This document shows positions 55,590-63,717 of a stretch of DNA of 64,000 bases, piece by piece. Each line of letters begins with the position of its first letter. Position 1 is the stretch's first letter. Origin of the DNA: Flavobacterium humidisoli (GTDB lineage Bacteria > Bacteroidota > Bacteroidia > Flavobacteriales > Flavobacteriaceae). A program made the position numbers and the translations under genes. The notes under the pieces were generated by a model. It saw only the letters and a program-made list of their open reading frames with translations, was not told the DNA's origin and made no database searches. The DNA is taken from NCBI RefSeq assembly GCF_023272795.1, contig NZ_CP096829.1, positions 3,968,001 through 4,032,000 on the forward strand, given 5' to 3'.

Positions 55590-55821
55590 TATAGATGCAT
55601 ATTGCATTCACTTAACTTCAGTGAGAGAGTTAAGTGAAGCGGATCCCTAATAATGGGGTATATTTTTATAAATATACTTGTTGAAATTTCTATTTTAATT
55701 AATAATGATGCTGCTATTTTCAAAATAGAGAAAAGTCTCGCAGTGCGGTTTGCAAAAATTAATTGTTATTGAAATTTGTTAAATTAAAAAGGCATAATAT
55801 CTATTTATTATGCCTTTTTTG
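55590..55821 (+). ncRNA. Candidate structured RNA in the ilvC-acs gap
   Basis: A gene-free stretch of about 490 bases between ilvC and acs. It contains a hairpin with perfect 10-base arms TTCACTTAAC / GTTAAGTGAA (55607-55616, 55629-55638), a second hairpin GTATATTT / AAATATAC (55658-55677), a third pairing TTCTATTTT / AAAATAGAGAA (55688-55696, 55722-55732), and a strong terminator AAAAAGGCATAAT / ATTATGCCTTTTTT (55786-55820). A box like TAnnTTTG (TAATATTTTG, imperfect) sits near 55550. Three stem-loops then a terminator, with no ORF, suggest a small RNA. The boundaries are approximate. A 6S-type RNA is one possibility, not shown. Confidence 0.45.
55786..55821 (+). terminator. Rho-independent terminator upstream of acs
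   Basis: The stem AAAAAGGCATAATA / TATTATGCCTTTTTT-like pairing with loop CTATT, with a T-run. It terminates whatever is transcribed from the ilvC-acs gap, since it lies 150 bases before the acs start. Confidence 0.88.
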
Positions 55822-55974
55822 CCTTAAGTGATAATAAAAAATAAAGTTTTAAAATAATTTCAGACAATTATCATATTTTATTAAAGAAATGTTTTTTTTT
55901 AATAAAATTTATGAATTAAATTATTTCACGAATACGTTCAGATTTAATACATTTATAAAAAAATTCAACAAACG

Positions 55975-57885
55975 ATGAGCTATTACAAAATTGAAAATTT
56001 AGAACAATACTTTAAACATTACAATAAGTCAATAAGAGAGCCAAGAAAATTTTGGGGAAAAATAGCTGAGGAGAATTTTACATGGTACCAGCAATGGGAA
56101 AAAGTTGTTGATTTTAATATGGCTGAAGCAGAAGTAAAATGGTTTACAGATGCTAAAGTTAACATTACCAAAAACTGTATAGATAGACATTTAAGCAAAA
56201 GAGGAGAGAAGACGGCAATTATTTTTGAACCGAACGACCCTTCTGAAGAAGCTTTACATATAACGTATAATGAATTATACGAAAGAGTTTCAAAAATGGC
56301 AAACGTTCTTCGCGAGCAAGGCGTTCGTAAAGGAGACAGAGTTTGTATTTATTTGCCAATGATTCCAGAATTGGCCGTTTCTGTTTTAGCTTGTGCTAGA
56401 ATTGGAGCAATTCACTCTGTTATTTTTGCAGGATTTTCTGCCTCTGCAGTATCTGCAAGAATCAACGATTGCGAATGTAAAATGGTAATTACATCAGATG
56501 GAGGTTATAGAGGAAACAAAACAATTGACTTAAAAGGAATTGTTGATGAAGCTCTAGAAACTTGTCCTTCTGTTACAAAAGTTTTAGTATCTAAAAGAAC
56601 TAATACTGATGTAAAAATGAAAGATGGCCGTGATGTTTGGTTGCAGCCATTATTAGACGCAGCTCTAGATAATAGTGTTGCCGAAATTATGGATGCTGAA
56701 GATCCGTTATTTATTTTATATACTTCAGGATCAACTGGAAAACCAAAAGGTATGGTTCATACTACTGCTGGTTATATGGTTTATACTGCTTATACTTTCA
56801 AAAATGTTTTCAATTACGAAGACAATGATATTTTCTGGTGTACAGCAGATATAGGATGGATTACAGGTCACTCTTATATATTATACGGACCATTGTTGAA
56901 TGGTGCGACAACAGTAATTTTTGAAGGAGTTCCTTCTTATCCAGATTTTAGCCGTTTTTGGGATATTATCGAAAAACATAAAATTACACAATTCTATACT
57001 GCACCAACTGCAATCCGTTCATTAGCAAAAGAAAGTTTAGATTATATTCAAAAATATCCACTTAAATCACTTAAAGTTATTGGATCTGTTGGAGAGCCAA
57101 TCAACGAAGAGGCTTGGCACTGGTTTAATGACCACGTGGGAGATAAGAGATGTCCTGTTGTAGATACTTGGTGGCAGACAGAAACTGGAGGAATCATGAT
57201 TTCGCCAATTGCTTTTGTAACACCAACAAAACCAACTTATGCTACTTTGCCATTACCTGGAATTCAGCCTGTTTTAATGGATGAAAAACGTAATGAAATT
57301 GAAGGGAACCAAGTAGTTGGAAGTTTATGTATTAAATTTCCGTGGCCAGGAATTGCCAGAACAATTTGGGGTAATCACGAACGTTATAAAGAAACGTATT
57401 TCTCTGCTTTCCCTGGAAAATATTTTACAGGAGACGGGGCTTTGAGAGACGAGGTTGGATATTACAGAATTACGGGTAGAGTAGATGACGTAGTAATTGT
57501 TTCTGGCCATAATTTAGGAACTGCACCAATTGAAGATGCGATCAATGAGCACCCAGCTGTAGCAGAATCTGCTATTGTTGGATTCCCTCACGATATTAAA
57601 GGAAACGCTTTATATGGATTTGTTATTCTTAAAGAAACGGGAGAAGTTAGAAATAAAGAAAACCTGACAAAAGAAATTAACCAATATATTGCTGATCACA
57701 TTGGACCTATCGCTAAATTAGATAAAATCCAATTTGTTTCTGGTTTGCCAAAAACACGTTCTGGAAAAATTATGCGTAGAATTTTGCGTAAAATCGCCGA
57801 AGGAGATTTTTCTAATTTCGGAGACACTTCAACTTTATTAAACCCTGAAGTGGTTGAGCAAATTATGAAAGAAAGAATTTCTTAA
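55975..57885 (+). CDS. acs: Acetate--CoA ligase (acetyl-CoA synthetase)
   Basis: 636 residues, AMP-forming adenylate-domain enzyme, typical Acs length. Motif A3 YTSGSTGKPKGMVHTTAGY, motif WWQTETGGIMISP, hinge-region TGDGALRDEVGYYRITGRVD, and the C-terminal catalytic lysine segment LPKTRSGKIMRRILRKIAEG, which is the lysine acetylated by Pat-type enzymes in many bacteria. It activates acetate to acetyl-CoA. A cNMP/CBS-type regulatory gene and an exonuclease-fold gene lie 1-3 kb downstream on the opposite strand; that linkage to acs is recurrent in other bacteria as I recall. Confidence 0.97.
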   Translation: MSYYKIENLEQYFKHYNKSIREPRKFWGKIAEENFTWYQQWEKVVDFNMAEAEVKWFTDAKVNITKNCIDRHLSKRGEKTAIIFEPNDPSEEALHITYNELYERVSKMANVLREQGVRKGDRVCIYLPMIPELAVSVLACARIGAIHSVIFAGFSASAVSARINDCECKMVITSDGGYRGNKTIDLKGIVDEALETCPSVTKVLVSKRTNTDVKMKDGRDVWLQPLLDAALDNSVAEIMDAEDPLFILYTSGSTGKPKGMVHTTAGYMVYTAYTFKNVFNYEDNDIFWCTADIGWITGHSYILYGPLLNGATTVIFEGVPSYPDFSRFWDIIEKHKITQFYTAPTAIRSLAKESLDYIQKYPLKSLKVIGSVGEPINEEAWHWFNDHVGDKRCPVVDTWWQTETGGIMISPIAFVTPTKPTYATLPLPGIQPVLMDEKRNEIEGNQVVGSLCIKFPWPGIARTIWGNHERYKETYFSAFPGKYFTGDGALRDEVGYYRITGRVDDVVIVSGHNLGTAPIEDAINEHPAVAESAIVGFPHDIKGNALYGFVILKETGEVRNKENLTKEINQYIADHIGPIAKLDKIQFVSGLPKTRSGKIMRRILRKIAEGDFSNFGDTSTLLNPEVVEQIMKERIS

Positions 57886-57892
57886 GTAAAAA

Positions 57893-57930
57893 TAAAAAAA
57901 TGCCTCTTAAATTTAAGAGGCATTTTTTTA
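57893..57930. terminator. Terminator after acs
   Basis: A perfect stem TGCCTCTTAA / TTAAGAGGCA with A and T flanks. It may also serve the convergent lipocalin-like gene. Confidence 0.9.
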
Positions 57931-57973
57931 TTCTATTGTAATTTTTTAATTTAAAAATGTAGATTTTTTTCTA

Positions 57974-58366
57974 TTATTCTGCAATTTTTATGTTTACATC
58001 GTTTACAAAAACAAGAGTTTCAGAATTACTTAAGTTAGTAAGAGATAAAATTCCATTTTTTTTCTCATTAACTCCATTTATTTTAAAACAAAATTCATTA
58101 CCATCTTTATCTCGTAAAGTTACATATTCAGTATTGTTATCTGAATAATTCTGACAGCTGCGTGAGACAGTATATTTGTACATCACTTTCATTTGGTTGT
58201 TGTCATAATTGTAAACATTCCCATCTTGATTAAAAACCCATTTAGTATTCACATTTGTTTTAGAATACCAGCTTCCTAAGATACGCTTAGATGAGGGATC
58301 TTGTTTTTGTGCAAAAATTATTGTTGCAAAAAATAGCATGGGTAAAATAAATAATAGTTTTTTCAT
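57974..58366 (-). CDS. Small secreted protein, lipocalin-like
   Basis: 130 residues, signal peptide (LFILPMLFFATIIFAQ). The mature part begins ILGSWYSKTNVNTKWVFNQD, where GxW and a following beta ladder are like lipocalin-type domains; the middle and end are alternating strands (TLRDKDGNEFCFKINGVNEK, GILSLTNLSNSETLVFV). Two cysteines at distant positions may pair. No known ligand. It has its own upstream promoter box (58420-58427, minus). Confidence 0.6.
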   Translation of the reverse strand: MKKLLFILPMLFFATIIFAQKQDPSSKRILGSWYSKTNVNTKWVFNQDGNVYNYDNNQMKVMYKYTVSRSCQNYSDNNTEYVTLRDKDGNEFCFKINGVNEKKNGILSLTNLSNSETLVFVNDVNIKIAE

Positions 58367-58419
58367 AGAATTTAAATTTAAAGTAGATTTTCTGTTTGTA
58401 CTCCAGAGATGATTTATAA

Positions 58420-58427
58420 CAAAGTTA
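58420..58427 (-). promoter_or_regulatory. Candidate -7 box (TAACTTTG on the minus strand)
   Basis: Exact TAnnTTTG match on the minus strand, 54 bases before the ATG of the lipocalin-like gene at 58366. Confidence 0.5.
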
Positions 58428-58472
58428 CAAGGGGCTTTTTTGTAGTGTTAGTAATTGATTTTTTTTAAAAAT

Positions 58473-59069
58473 TTATTTAATTCCCAATCTAGATTTTAGT
58501 TTTAAGAATAAAAGACCAATTCGGTATGCATCTTCAGAAGAAGAATTGCGATCACTTTTTGGAATTTTATAAATTTCGCATAAATCGTCAAGCGAAAACT
58601 GTTTATCGTTTATATCAGTCAATTTTCTATACATCACATCGACATCTAAGGCTTCATTTTTTAATCGGCCACAATTCAAGCGTTCTAGGGCAGCATTCAG
58701 CATTTCAATATCGAAATTGATATGATGTCCAACTAAAATTGAATTCCCGATAAATTTTACAAAAGCTTCAAGAGCATCGGGTTCAGGCATTTTCATCATT
58801 TTGCTTTCAATGATAAATTCATTAGAAAGTCCGTTATCCTGCAGATATTTATATTGTAATAAGACTGTTTCGAAACTTTCCTTAATAACAATGCTATCGT
58901 CAATAACTGAGAAAGCTCCAAGAGACAAAACAACATCTTTATCCGGATTTAAGCCAGAAGTTTCAGTAGACAAAACAACAAACTTATTAGGTTTGGTTTC
59001 GAATTTAGTTAAATAGTCTTTCCAGAACTCTGGATAGTCTTTGTTAATGTTTTTTAGCCAGTCTAGCAT
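58473..59069 (-). CDS. DEDDh exonuclease-fold protein with degenerate active site
   Basis: 198 residues of the DnaQ/PolC-epsilon-type exonuclease fold. Motif I is normally DTET but here reads LSTETSG, with Ser34 in place of the first catalytic Asp and E36 kept. Motif II is intact (VGHHINFDIEML, D120). Motif III lacks its histidine: NSSSEDAYRIG, with Asn175 where His is expected and D180 kept. Loss of both the motif I Asp and the motif III His makes nuclease activity unlikely, or at least altered. The gene begins two bases after the stop of the cNMP/CBS/DUF294 gene and is translated with it. Confidence 0.78.
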   Translation of the reverse strand: MLDWLKNINKDYPEFWKDYLTKFETKPNKFVVLSTETSGLNPDKDVVLSLGAFSVIDDSIVIKESFETVLLQYKYLQDNGLSNEFIIESKMMKMPEPDALEAFVKFIGNSILVGHHINFDIEMLNAALERLNCGRLKNEALDVDVMYRKLTDINDKQFSLDDLCEIYKIPKSDRNSSSEDAYRIGLLFLKLKSRLGIK

Positions 59070-59071
59070 AT

Positions 59072-60988
59072 TTATGAGAATTGTGTCAATTGAAATTTAC
59101 TCTTAATAAGTTCCTCCAGGTCTTTCATTGGGGATAGTGCATTTTTTAATTTCTCTTTGTCAGTTTTTGACATTTCTCTTAAATTAATATATTGGCCAGA
59201 GTCGTCATTTTTTAATCCTTCAACAGTTCTAAATTTAGAAAGCGTTAAGAAAGCTTCTGCACAGCTTAAATAAATTTCAGCATTTTTAGAATCTGTAATT
59301 GCCAATTGTTTGAATCTTAAATAAGTATTTTGAATTCCTTTAATATTTGCATTTAATATCAATAAGCGAGCACCATCAATTAATGGCATCAAAGCTCTTG
59401 TCTTAATATCAAATTTATCTTTGTTAGGGCCGTCTTCTTCGACAATGAATTTCTTGAAAAAGCTTAAAGGTGAATTTCTTTTCAAAGCATCATTTCCTAA
59501 AAAATCAAAGAATAAAGTGTTGTTAACGGCATTCTTAAAAATAACGTTTTCAATAGCTTCTTCAATTTTTGGTTCTCCAAAAACAATTTCATAATCAAAG
59601 AAAATACTACTCAAATCATTACTGTTTTCACCTGGAGTATTCATCCAGCCGTTGTATTGTTTTGTCCAGTCACTCAATGATTTACACCAAAGCATATTGC
59701 TTCCCATATGTCCATTTGGACAATAATCGTAACCCACTTTTTCTAATATAGAAGTAGTGCGTTTTGCCAATCTTAAGAAATAATCTTTAACTTCTCTATA
59801 TTTTTCTGGCGTAACATCTTCAAAAATTAAGATACTATCTTGATCTGTGAGCAATAATTGCTCCTTACGCCCTTGACTTCCAATACTTAACCAAGCGAAA
59901 CGTGCAGGAGGGGAGCCTAAATCTAAAATTGATAATTCGACTGCTCTCTTAATAATAGCTAGGTTAATCTCACTTGCAATATTGCTAACATGCGAGATTG
60001 GAATATTTTTTTGAATCGAATTCTGAATCAAATCTGATAGACGATCACGTATTTGTTTTAAATCTTTTGGAAGCTGAGAACGCTTAATCTCTTTAATTAA
60101 TACACCTGGGTTACTAGCTTGTGCTACAATAAGATCGTGCTCAGAAATAATTCCCTTAACTACAGATTTGCTAGTGCCATCTTTAGTAACACATAAATGC
60201 GTTACATTGTGCTTCAGCATTAATAATTGAGCCTCTGCCAAAGACACATTTTCTAAAACTGTAACAACTGGAGACGACATAATTTTATCGATAGTTTCAG
60301 TAATAGGAAAGCGTCCTGTTGCAATTTTTGACGATAAATCGGCATTGGTGACGATACCAATTGGGTGATTCTTTTCACCACAGATTATAATGTTATCTAA
60401 CATAGAATCTGTCATTAAATTGGCAACGTCTTTAATTATGGAATCTGCTTTTGTGGTTAACGGCGAATTATTGTAGTTAAGTGACTGAATGTATTGCATT
60501 TCTGTCTGCTGATCTATATAATCAGAATCAGAAACTAATTTGCCGTTAGAACTCATGCTGTCTTTGGTATGGCGTGAATTTACAGCGAAACTCTCTAGAA
60601 GAAAGTTTAATACATCAGAATTATTGGCTACAAAAGGTCTGAAAACAGCTATTGGAATAGCATATACAATACTTTCCTCACGCGCTTTAGCGGTCATCAT
60701 GTAGTTGTTTTTCGCAAAAAATGGGCGTAAACCAAAAATATCGCCTTCATGACATTTATTTATAATAGTTTCCTCGGCATCAGCAATAGTCGTAAGATTA
60801 ATGACACCAGAAGCTACAACATAAAAATTCTCGTGAAGCGGATCATTATTTTGAAATAATACCGCATGTTTTTCTAAATTAATGACACGAATATTCGTAG
60901 CAATATCTGATAATTCCTGAAAAGTTAAATTATCAAACGGTTTGTATTCTTTTAAAAAATCTGCAATATGTTCAGCAACTGTATTCAT
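59072..60988 (-). CDS. cNMP-binding / CBS / DUF294 nucleotidyltransferase-like protein
   Basis: 638 residues. Domains in order: a cyclic-nucleotide-binding-like domain (about 5-140; NDPLHENFYVVASGVINLTT, CHEGDIFGLRPFF), two CBS domains (about 165-295; DSMLDNIIICGEKNHPIGIV, LAEAQLLMLKHNVTHLCVTK), a DUF294 nucleotidyltransferase-like domain (about 330-480; SIGSQGRKEQLLLTDQDSIL with the GS and DxD residues), and the DUF294 C-terminal domain (about 510-630). It resembles GlnD-like transferases in part. Such proteins often neighbour acs and an exonuclease-fold gene; regulation of acetate or central carbon use is inferred, not shown. Confidence 0.88.
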   Translation of the reverse strand: MNTVAEHIADFLKEYKPFDNLTFQELSDIATNIRVINLEKHAVLFQNNDPLHENFYVVASGVINLTTIADAEETIINKCHEGDIFGLRPFFAKNNYMMTAKAREESIVYAIPIAVFRPFVANNSDVLNFLLESFAVNSRHTKDSMSSNGKLVSDSDYIDQQTEMQYIQSLNYNNSPLTTKADSIIKDVANLMTDSMLDNIIICGEKNHPIGIVTNADLSSKIATGRFPITETIDKIMSSPVVTVLENVSLAEAQLLMLKHNVTHLCVTKDGTSKSVVKGIISEHDLIVAQASNPGVLIKEIKRSQLPKDLKQIRDRLSDLIQNSIQKNIPISHVSNIASEINLAIIKRAVELSILDLGSPPARFAWLSIGSQGRKEQLLLTDQDSILIFEDVTPEKYREVKDYFLRLAKRTTSILEKVGYDYCPNGHMGSNMLWCKSLSDWTKQYNGWMNTPGENSNDLSSIFFDYEIVFGEPKIEEAIENVIFKNAVNNTLFFDFLGNDALKRNSPLSFFKKFIVEEDGPNKDKFDIKTRALMPLIDGARLLILNANIKGIQNTYLRFKQLAITDSKNAEIYLSCAEAFLTLSKFRTVEGLKNDDSGQYINLREMSKTDKEKLKNALSPMKDLEELIKSKFQLTQFS

Positions 60989-61230
60989 ATATGTGATAAT
61001 TTATTTTTAAAGTATCGAATGTAAAAATAGTAAAATAAACTCTTACAATGAAAGTTCTTTAGTAGAAACTAATTATTTTAAAGAAATGTTAAAAGATAAT
61101 GACAATAAGACTTGCAAAAACTTTTAGGTTTTGAAATTTTAAGCATTTATGATTGGTAAAAGATGATTTATTATGAGCTGCGCCAATTAACCAGTTTGAT
61201 AATACTGCGATATTTGAAATTATTTTAAGT
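60989..61230. other. Gene-free AT-rich stretch upstream of the DUF294 gene
   Basis: No supported gene. It should contain the promoter of the minus-strand DUF294/exonuclease operon. The window from here to 61742 has no reading frame I trust. Confidence 0.5.
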
Positions 61231-61520
61231 AAAAAATCATACAGCGCATTTATAAGCGATTTCAATTTAATAAAAATGTTTGAATTGAAAAAACTATAAT
61301 CGGCATCGTAAATTTTCAATATTTGAGAGTTTTTAAAAATAAAAATCATTTTTCAATATTTGAAAATTTTTGAAAATAAAAATCATACAGCGTATTTATA
61401 AATGATTAGAATTTAAAAAAATGTTTGAATTGAAAGCAAACTACAATATTAATGGCAGTCTAAATTTTTAATATTTGAAAATTCTAAAAAATAAAAATCA
61501 TACAGCATATTTTGAGAGAT
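61231..61520. repeat. Degenerate long tandem repeat
   Basis: Three consecutive copies begin with AAAAATCATACAGC at about 61231, 61378 and 61493 (unit about 115-146 bases). Each full copy then has ATTTATAARYGATT, AAAATGTTTGAATTGAAA, and ends in a TTTAATATTTGAAAATT-like segment. The first copy carries an inner duplication (61341-61377). The third is cut short after ACAGCATATTTTGAG. No transposase, no coding. Confidence 0.6.
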
Positions 61521-61742
61521 CAGTTCTAGAAAGAAAAATAAAAATGTTCAACCAAAAATACAACTCTAGAAGCAAGGATGGTAAATTGGTCATAAATGAA
61601 AACATCTTAAAGTAAAACTGATACAAGAAAATTTAAGGGCGGTTTCTAAAACATTCTATTTTACATAATATAAATTATAGGTCAAAAATGGATAATTGAA
61701 AAGATGCTGTTTTGATTTGGATTTTATATTTTTCTTTACTTT
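61521..61742. other. Gene-free AT-rich stretch
   Basis: No supported gene, terminator or promoter. Follows the tandem repeat and precedes the stop of the minus-strand gene at 61743. Confidence 0.45.
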
Positions 61743-62387
61743 TTAACCAATACTTAATTGATCATCAATAGTTAACTGAAATAATACCTGCCCATTTAAA
61801 TCAACATTTTTGTAACCTCCATCAGGTTCAAATTCGACAAACTCTAATTTCATTGCTTGCCAATGCACTTGGTTTTCAACACTTGCATGTATGTAAATTT
61901 CGTTTGAAAAATCTCCACTTTTTATGATTATTTGAGGATTCCAGTTTGTTCTAACATCAAGTTTTTCAGCAATAAACTTTGATGCTTCCATAGTACATTC
62001 CATGAAATCAATTTTGCCATATGTATTATGCATTATTACAATTCTATTTCGCAAAAATCTAACAGTTGCATCATGATTTCTTTCAAACATTGTAGAAACA
62101 TCTATAGTTGATCTTCGTCCTTGATTTCTCAAATTATTAGCTCCATGTTTTATAGAATCAGCTAAATCATGAAGAATTTCATAGGATCTATTTTCTAGAG
62201 CTAAATTGTAAGGTTTTGCTTGTATTAGCGCTTCAGGTAAATGCTTTATTGAAATTGTTAATGCATTTGCAGAAGTAATAAAGTCGTTTATCGCTGGATT
62301 CATAGATAAAGCTGTTGAAAATTTTATATTAAGAATTTCCCAAGGTTTTACGATCTCAGAAATGAATTTTATAGCTTCTTCTTTCAT
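61743..62387 (-). CDS. Hypothetical protein
   Basis: 214 residues, no signal peptide or membrane helix. The first half is helical (IKFISEIVKPWEILNIKFST; YEILHDLADSIKHGANNLRN), the second half beta-rich (WNPQIIIKSGDFSNEIYIHA, LNGQVLFQLTIDDQLSIG). The HDLADSIKHG segment recalls a helical HEPN-like pattern but the Rx4-6H motif is not clear. No family recognised. It lies in a region of unusual composition with a broken gene and an HTH regulator, which suggests accessory DNA. Confidence 0.6.
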   Translation of the reverse strand: MKEEAIKFISEIVKPWEILNIKFSTALSMNPAINDFITSANALTISIKHLPEALIQAKPYNLALENRSYEILHDLADSIKHGANNLRNQGRRSTIDVSTMFERNHDATVRFLRNRIVIMHNTYGKIDFMECTMEASKFIAEKLDVRTNWNPQIIIKSGDFSNEIYIHASVENQVHWQAMKLEFVEFEPDGGYKNVDLNGQVLFQLTIDDQLSIG

Positions 62388-62435
62388 AATTGTTTTATTG
62401 TATTAATTTCAAGTATTTATAAAATTAAAAGTATT

Positions 62436-63095
62436 CTATTTGTCTGCCTGTTTACGTAATTCATACAGTTTTTCTCGTATGTCGACAATCATAGCTCCTG
62501 AAATAGTCGGTTTCTTTTCTTGTAAATCATTTAGAACTTCTGCGATATCTACATTATCTACCACTTTTATGCTTAAAACATCATCTTTTGTTAAATGATT
62601 GAGGCAACTTTTGATACATTCTATTACTCTACTTAAATTTGGAATATCATCTGTTTCGGTATAAAATGATACCGCTAAACAATAATCTCTAAAAGCTTCT
62701 TTATACTTTTCATTTTGAAATAAACTATTGGCCTGTAATTGCATAATTTGCCCATTTAAACTTAACGTAGCTTTTTCCAGCTTTTGTTCATGTTCAGCTA
62801 ATTTACTTTCAAGTTTTGCAACCATTTCAGTTGCAATAGCTACTTTTCCAGCTTCAATTTTTAGATTAATTATGCTTTCTAACTCTTTTTAACTTGCCTT
62901 TAAAGTTAAATGTTGAATAAAAAGAGGTACAATAACTCCAAAGATTGTAAATGAACCTGCTAAAACGGATATTAATTTTGTCCAAGAGGAATCATAAAAT
63001 TCATTTACTTTACTTAGAATTTCCAAGGTGTCACTTGTATTATTAACGGATGCATCAGCAATAGGTTTTACCGCTTCAATAATTATTTGAATCAT
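62436..63095 (-). pseudogene. Membrane-anchored coiled-coil protein interrupted by an in-frame TAA
   Basis: Two frames in the same phase: 63095-62889 (68 residues, MIQIIIEAVKPIADAS ... with membrane helix SVLAGSFTIFGVIVPLFIQ) and, after the stop at 62889-62891, an uninterrupted continuation that begins KELESIINLKIEAGKV and runs through a coiled coil (KLESKLAEHEQKLEKATLSL) to residue LRKQADK at 62436. The segment right after the stop has no start codon for 21 residues yet reads as the natural extension of the coiled coil. A single change of TAA to GAA would give LKASEKELESIINL. A nonsense mutation, or readthrough, or a second start at ATG 62825, are the options. Together it would be 219 residues. 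Confidence 0.72.
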
Positions 63096-63280
63096 AATTT
63101 TGATTTGTTTTTGGTTGTTTGCGAATATAAATTATCCAAAGATCAAATAATTACGGAAAGCCGTAAAGAGCTTAAATTTTAAAGAGTTAATTCCTTGTAC
63201 GCTTTGTAGCTTTCCTTTTACTTGGAATAATTTAGAAATAACATTTATTAGCATGTCTAAATTATTTTAAGTAAAAATCC

Positions 63281-63288
63281 TATATTTG
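63281..63288 (+). promoter_or_regulatory. Candidate -7 box (TATATTTG) for the HTH gene
   Basis: Exact TAnnTTTG match, 21 bases before the ATG at 63310. Confidence 0.55.
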
Positions 63289-63309
63289 ACATTTAGGATA
63301 CATATCAAT

Positions 63310-63711
63310 ATGACAGAGAAAAAAATACATCAAGGTAGAAATATAAAGCGTTTCCGTGAAATGCTTGGCATAAAACAAGAAGCCCTTGCCTATGAATTAG
63401 GTGAAGATTGGAATCAAAAGAAAATTTCTCTTTTGGAGCAAAAAGAATTGATTGAAAATGATATTTTAGATCAAGTTGCTAAAATTCTTAAAGTGCCGGT
63501 TGAAGCTATCGAAAATTTTGATGAAGATTCTGCGATTAATATTATTGCAAATACTTTCCATGATAGTGCTGTCGCTAATACTTTTACTGAAAGTTCACAG
63601 GCAAACTTTAATTGTAGTTTTAACCCTCTTGATAAGATGGTAGAACTTTACGAGCGTATGCTTGAGCAACAAAAAGAAATGATTGAGAAATTAGAAAAAC
63701 TGATAAAATAA
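63310..63711 (+). CDS. XRE-family helix-turn-helix regulator
   Basis: 133 residues. An N-terminal HTH_3-type domain (GRNIKRFREMLGIKQEALAY, ELGEDWNQKKISLLEQKELI) and a distinct C-terminal half ending in a coiled coil (YERMLEQQKEMIEKLEKLI) that should drive dimerisation. It is a common Bacteroidota form with no assigned target. The ATG at 63310 is chosen; the in-frame TTG at 63286 lies inside the promoter box. It is divergent from the interrupted gene, and convergent with the partial gene at the right edge. Confidence 0.82.
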   Translation: MTEKKIHQGRNIKRFREMLGIKQEALAYELGEDWNQKKISLLEQKELIENDILDQVAKILKVPVEAIENFDEDSAINIIANTFHDSAVANTFTESSQANFNCSFNPLDKMVELYERMLEQQKEMIEKLEKLIK

Positions 63712-63717
63712 AGAAAC

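Noticed and set aside
61089..61349. An 86-codon minus-strand frame upstream of the DUF294 gene
   Set aside because: It runs into the degenerate tandem repeats and has a low-complexity composition; no homologous pattern.
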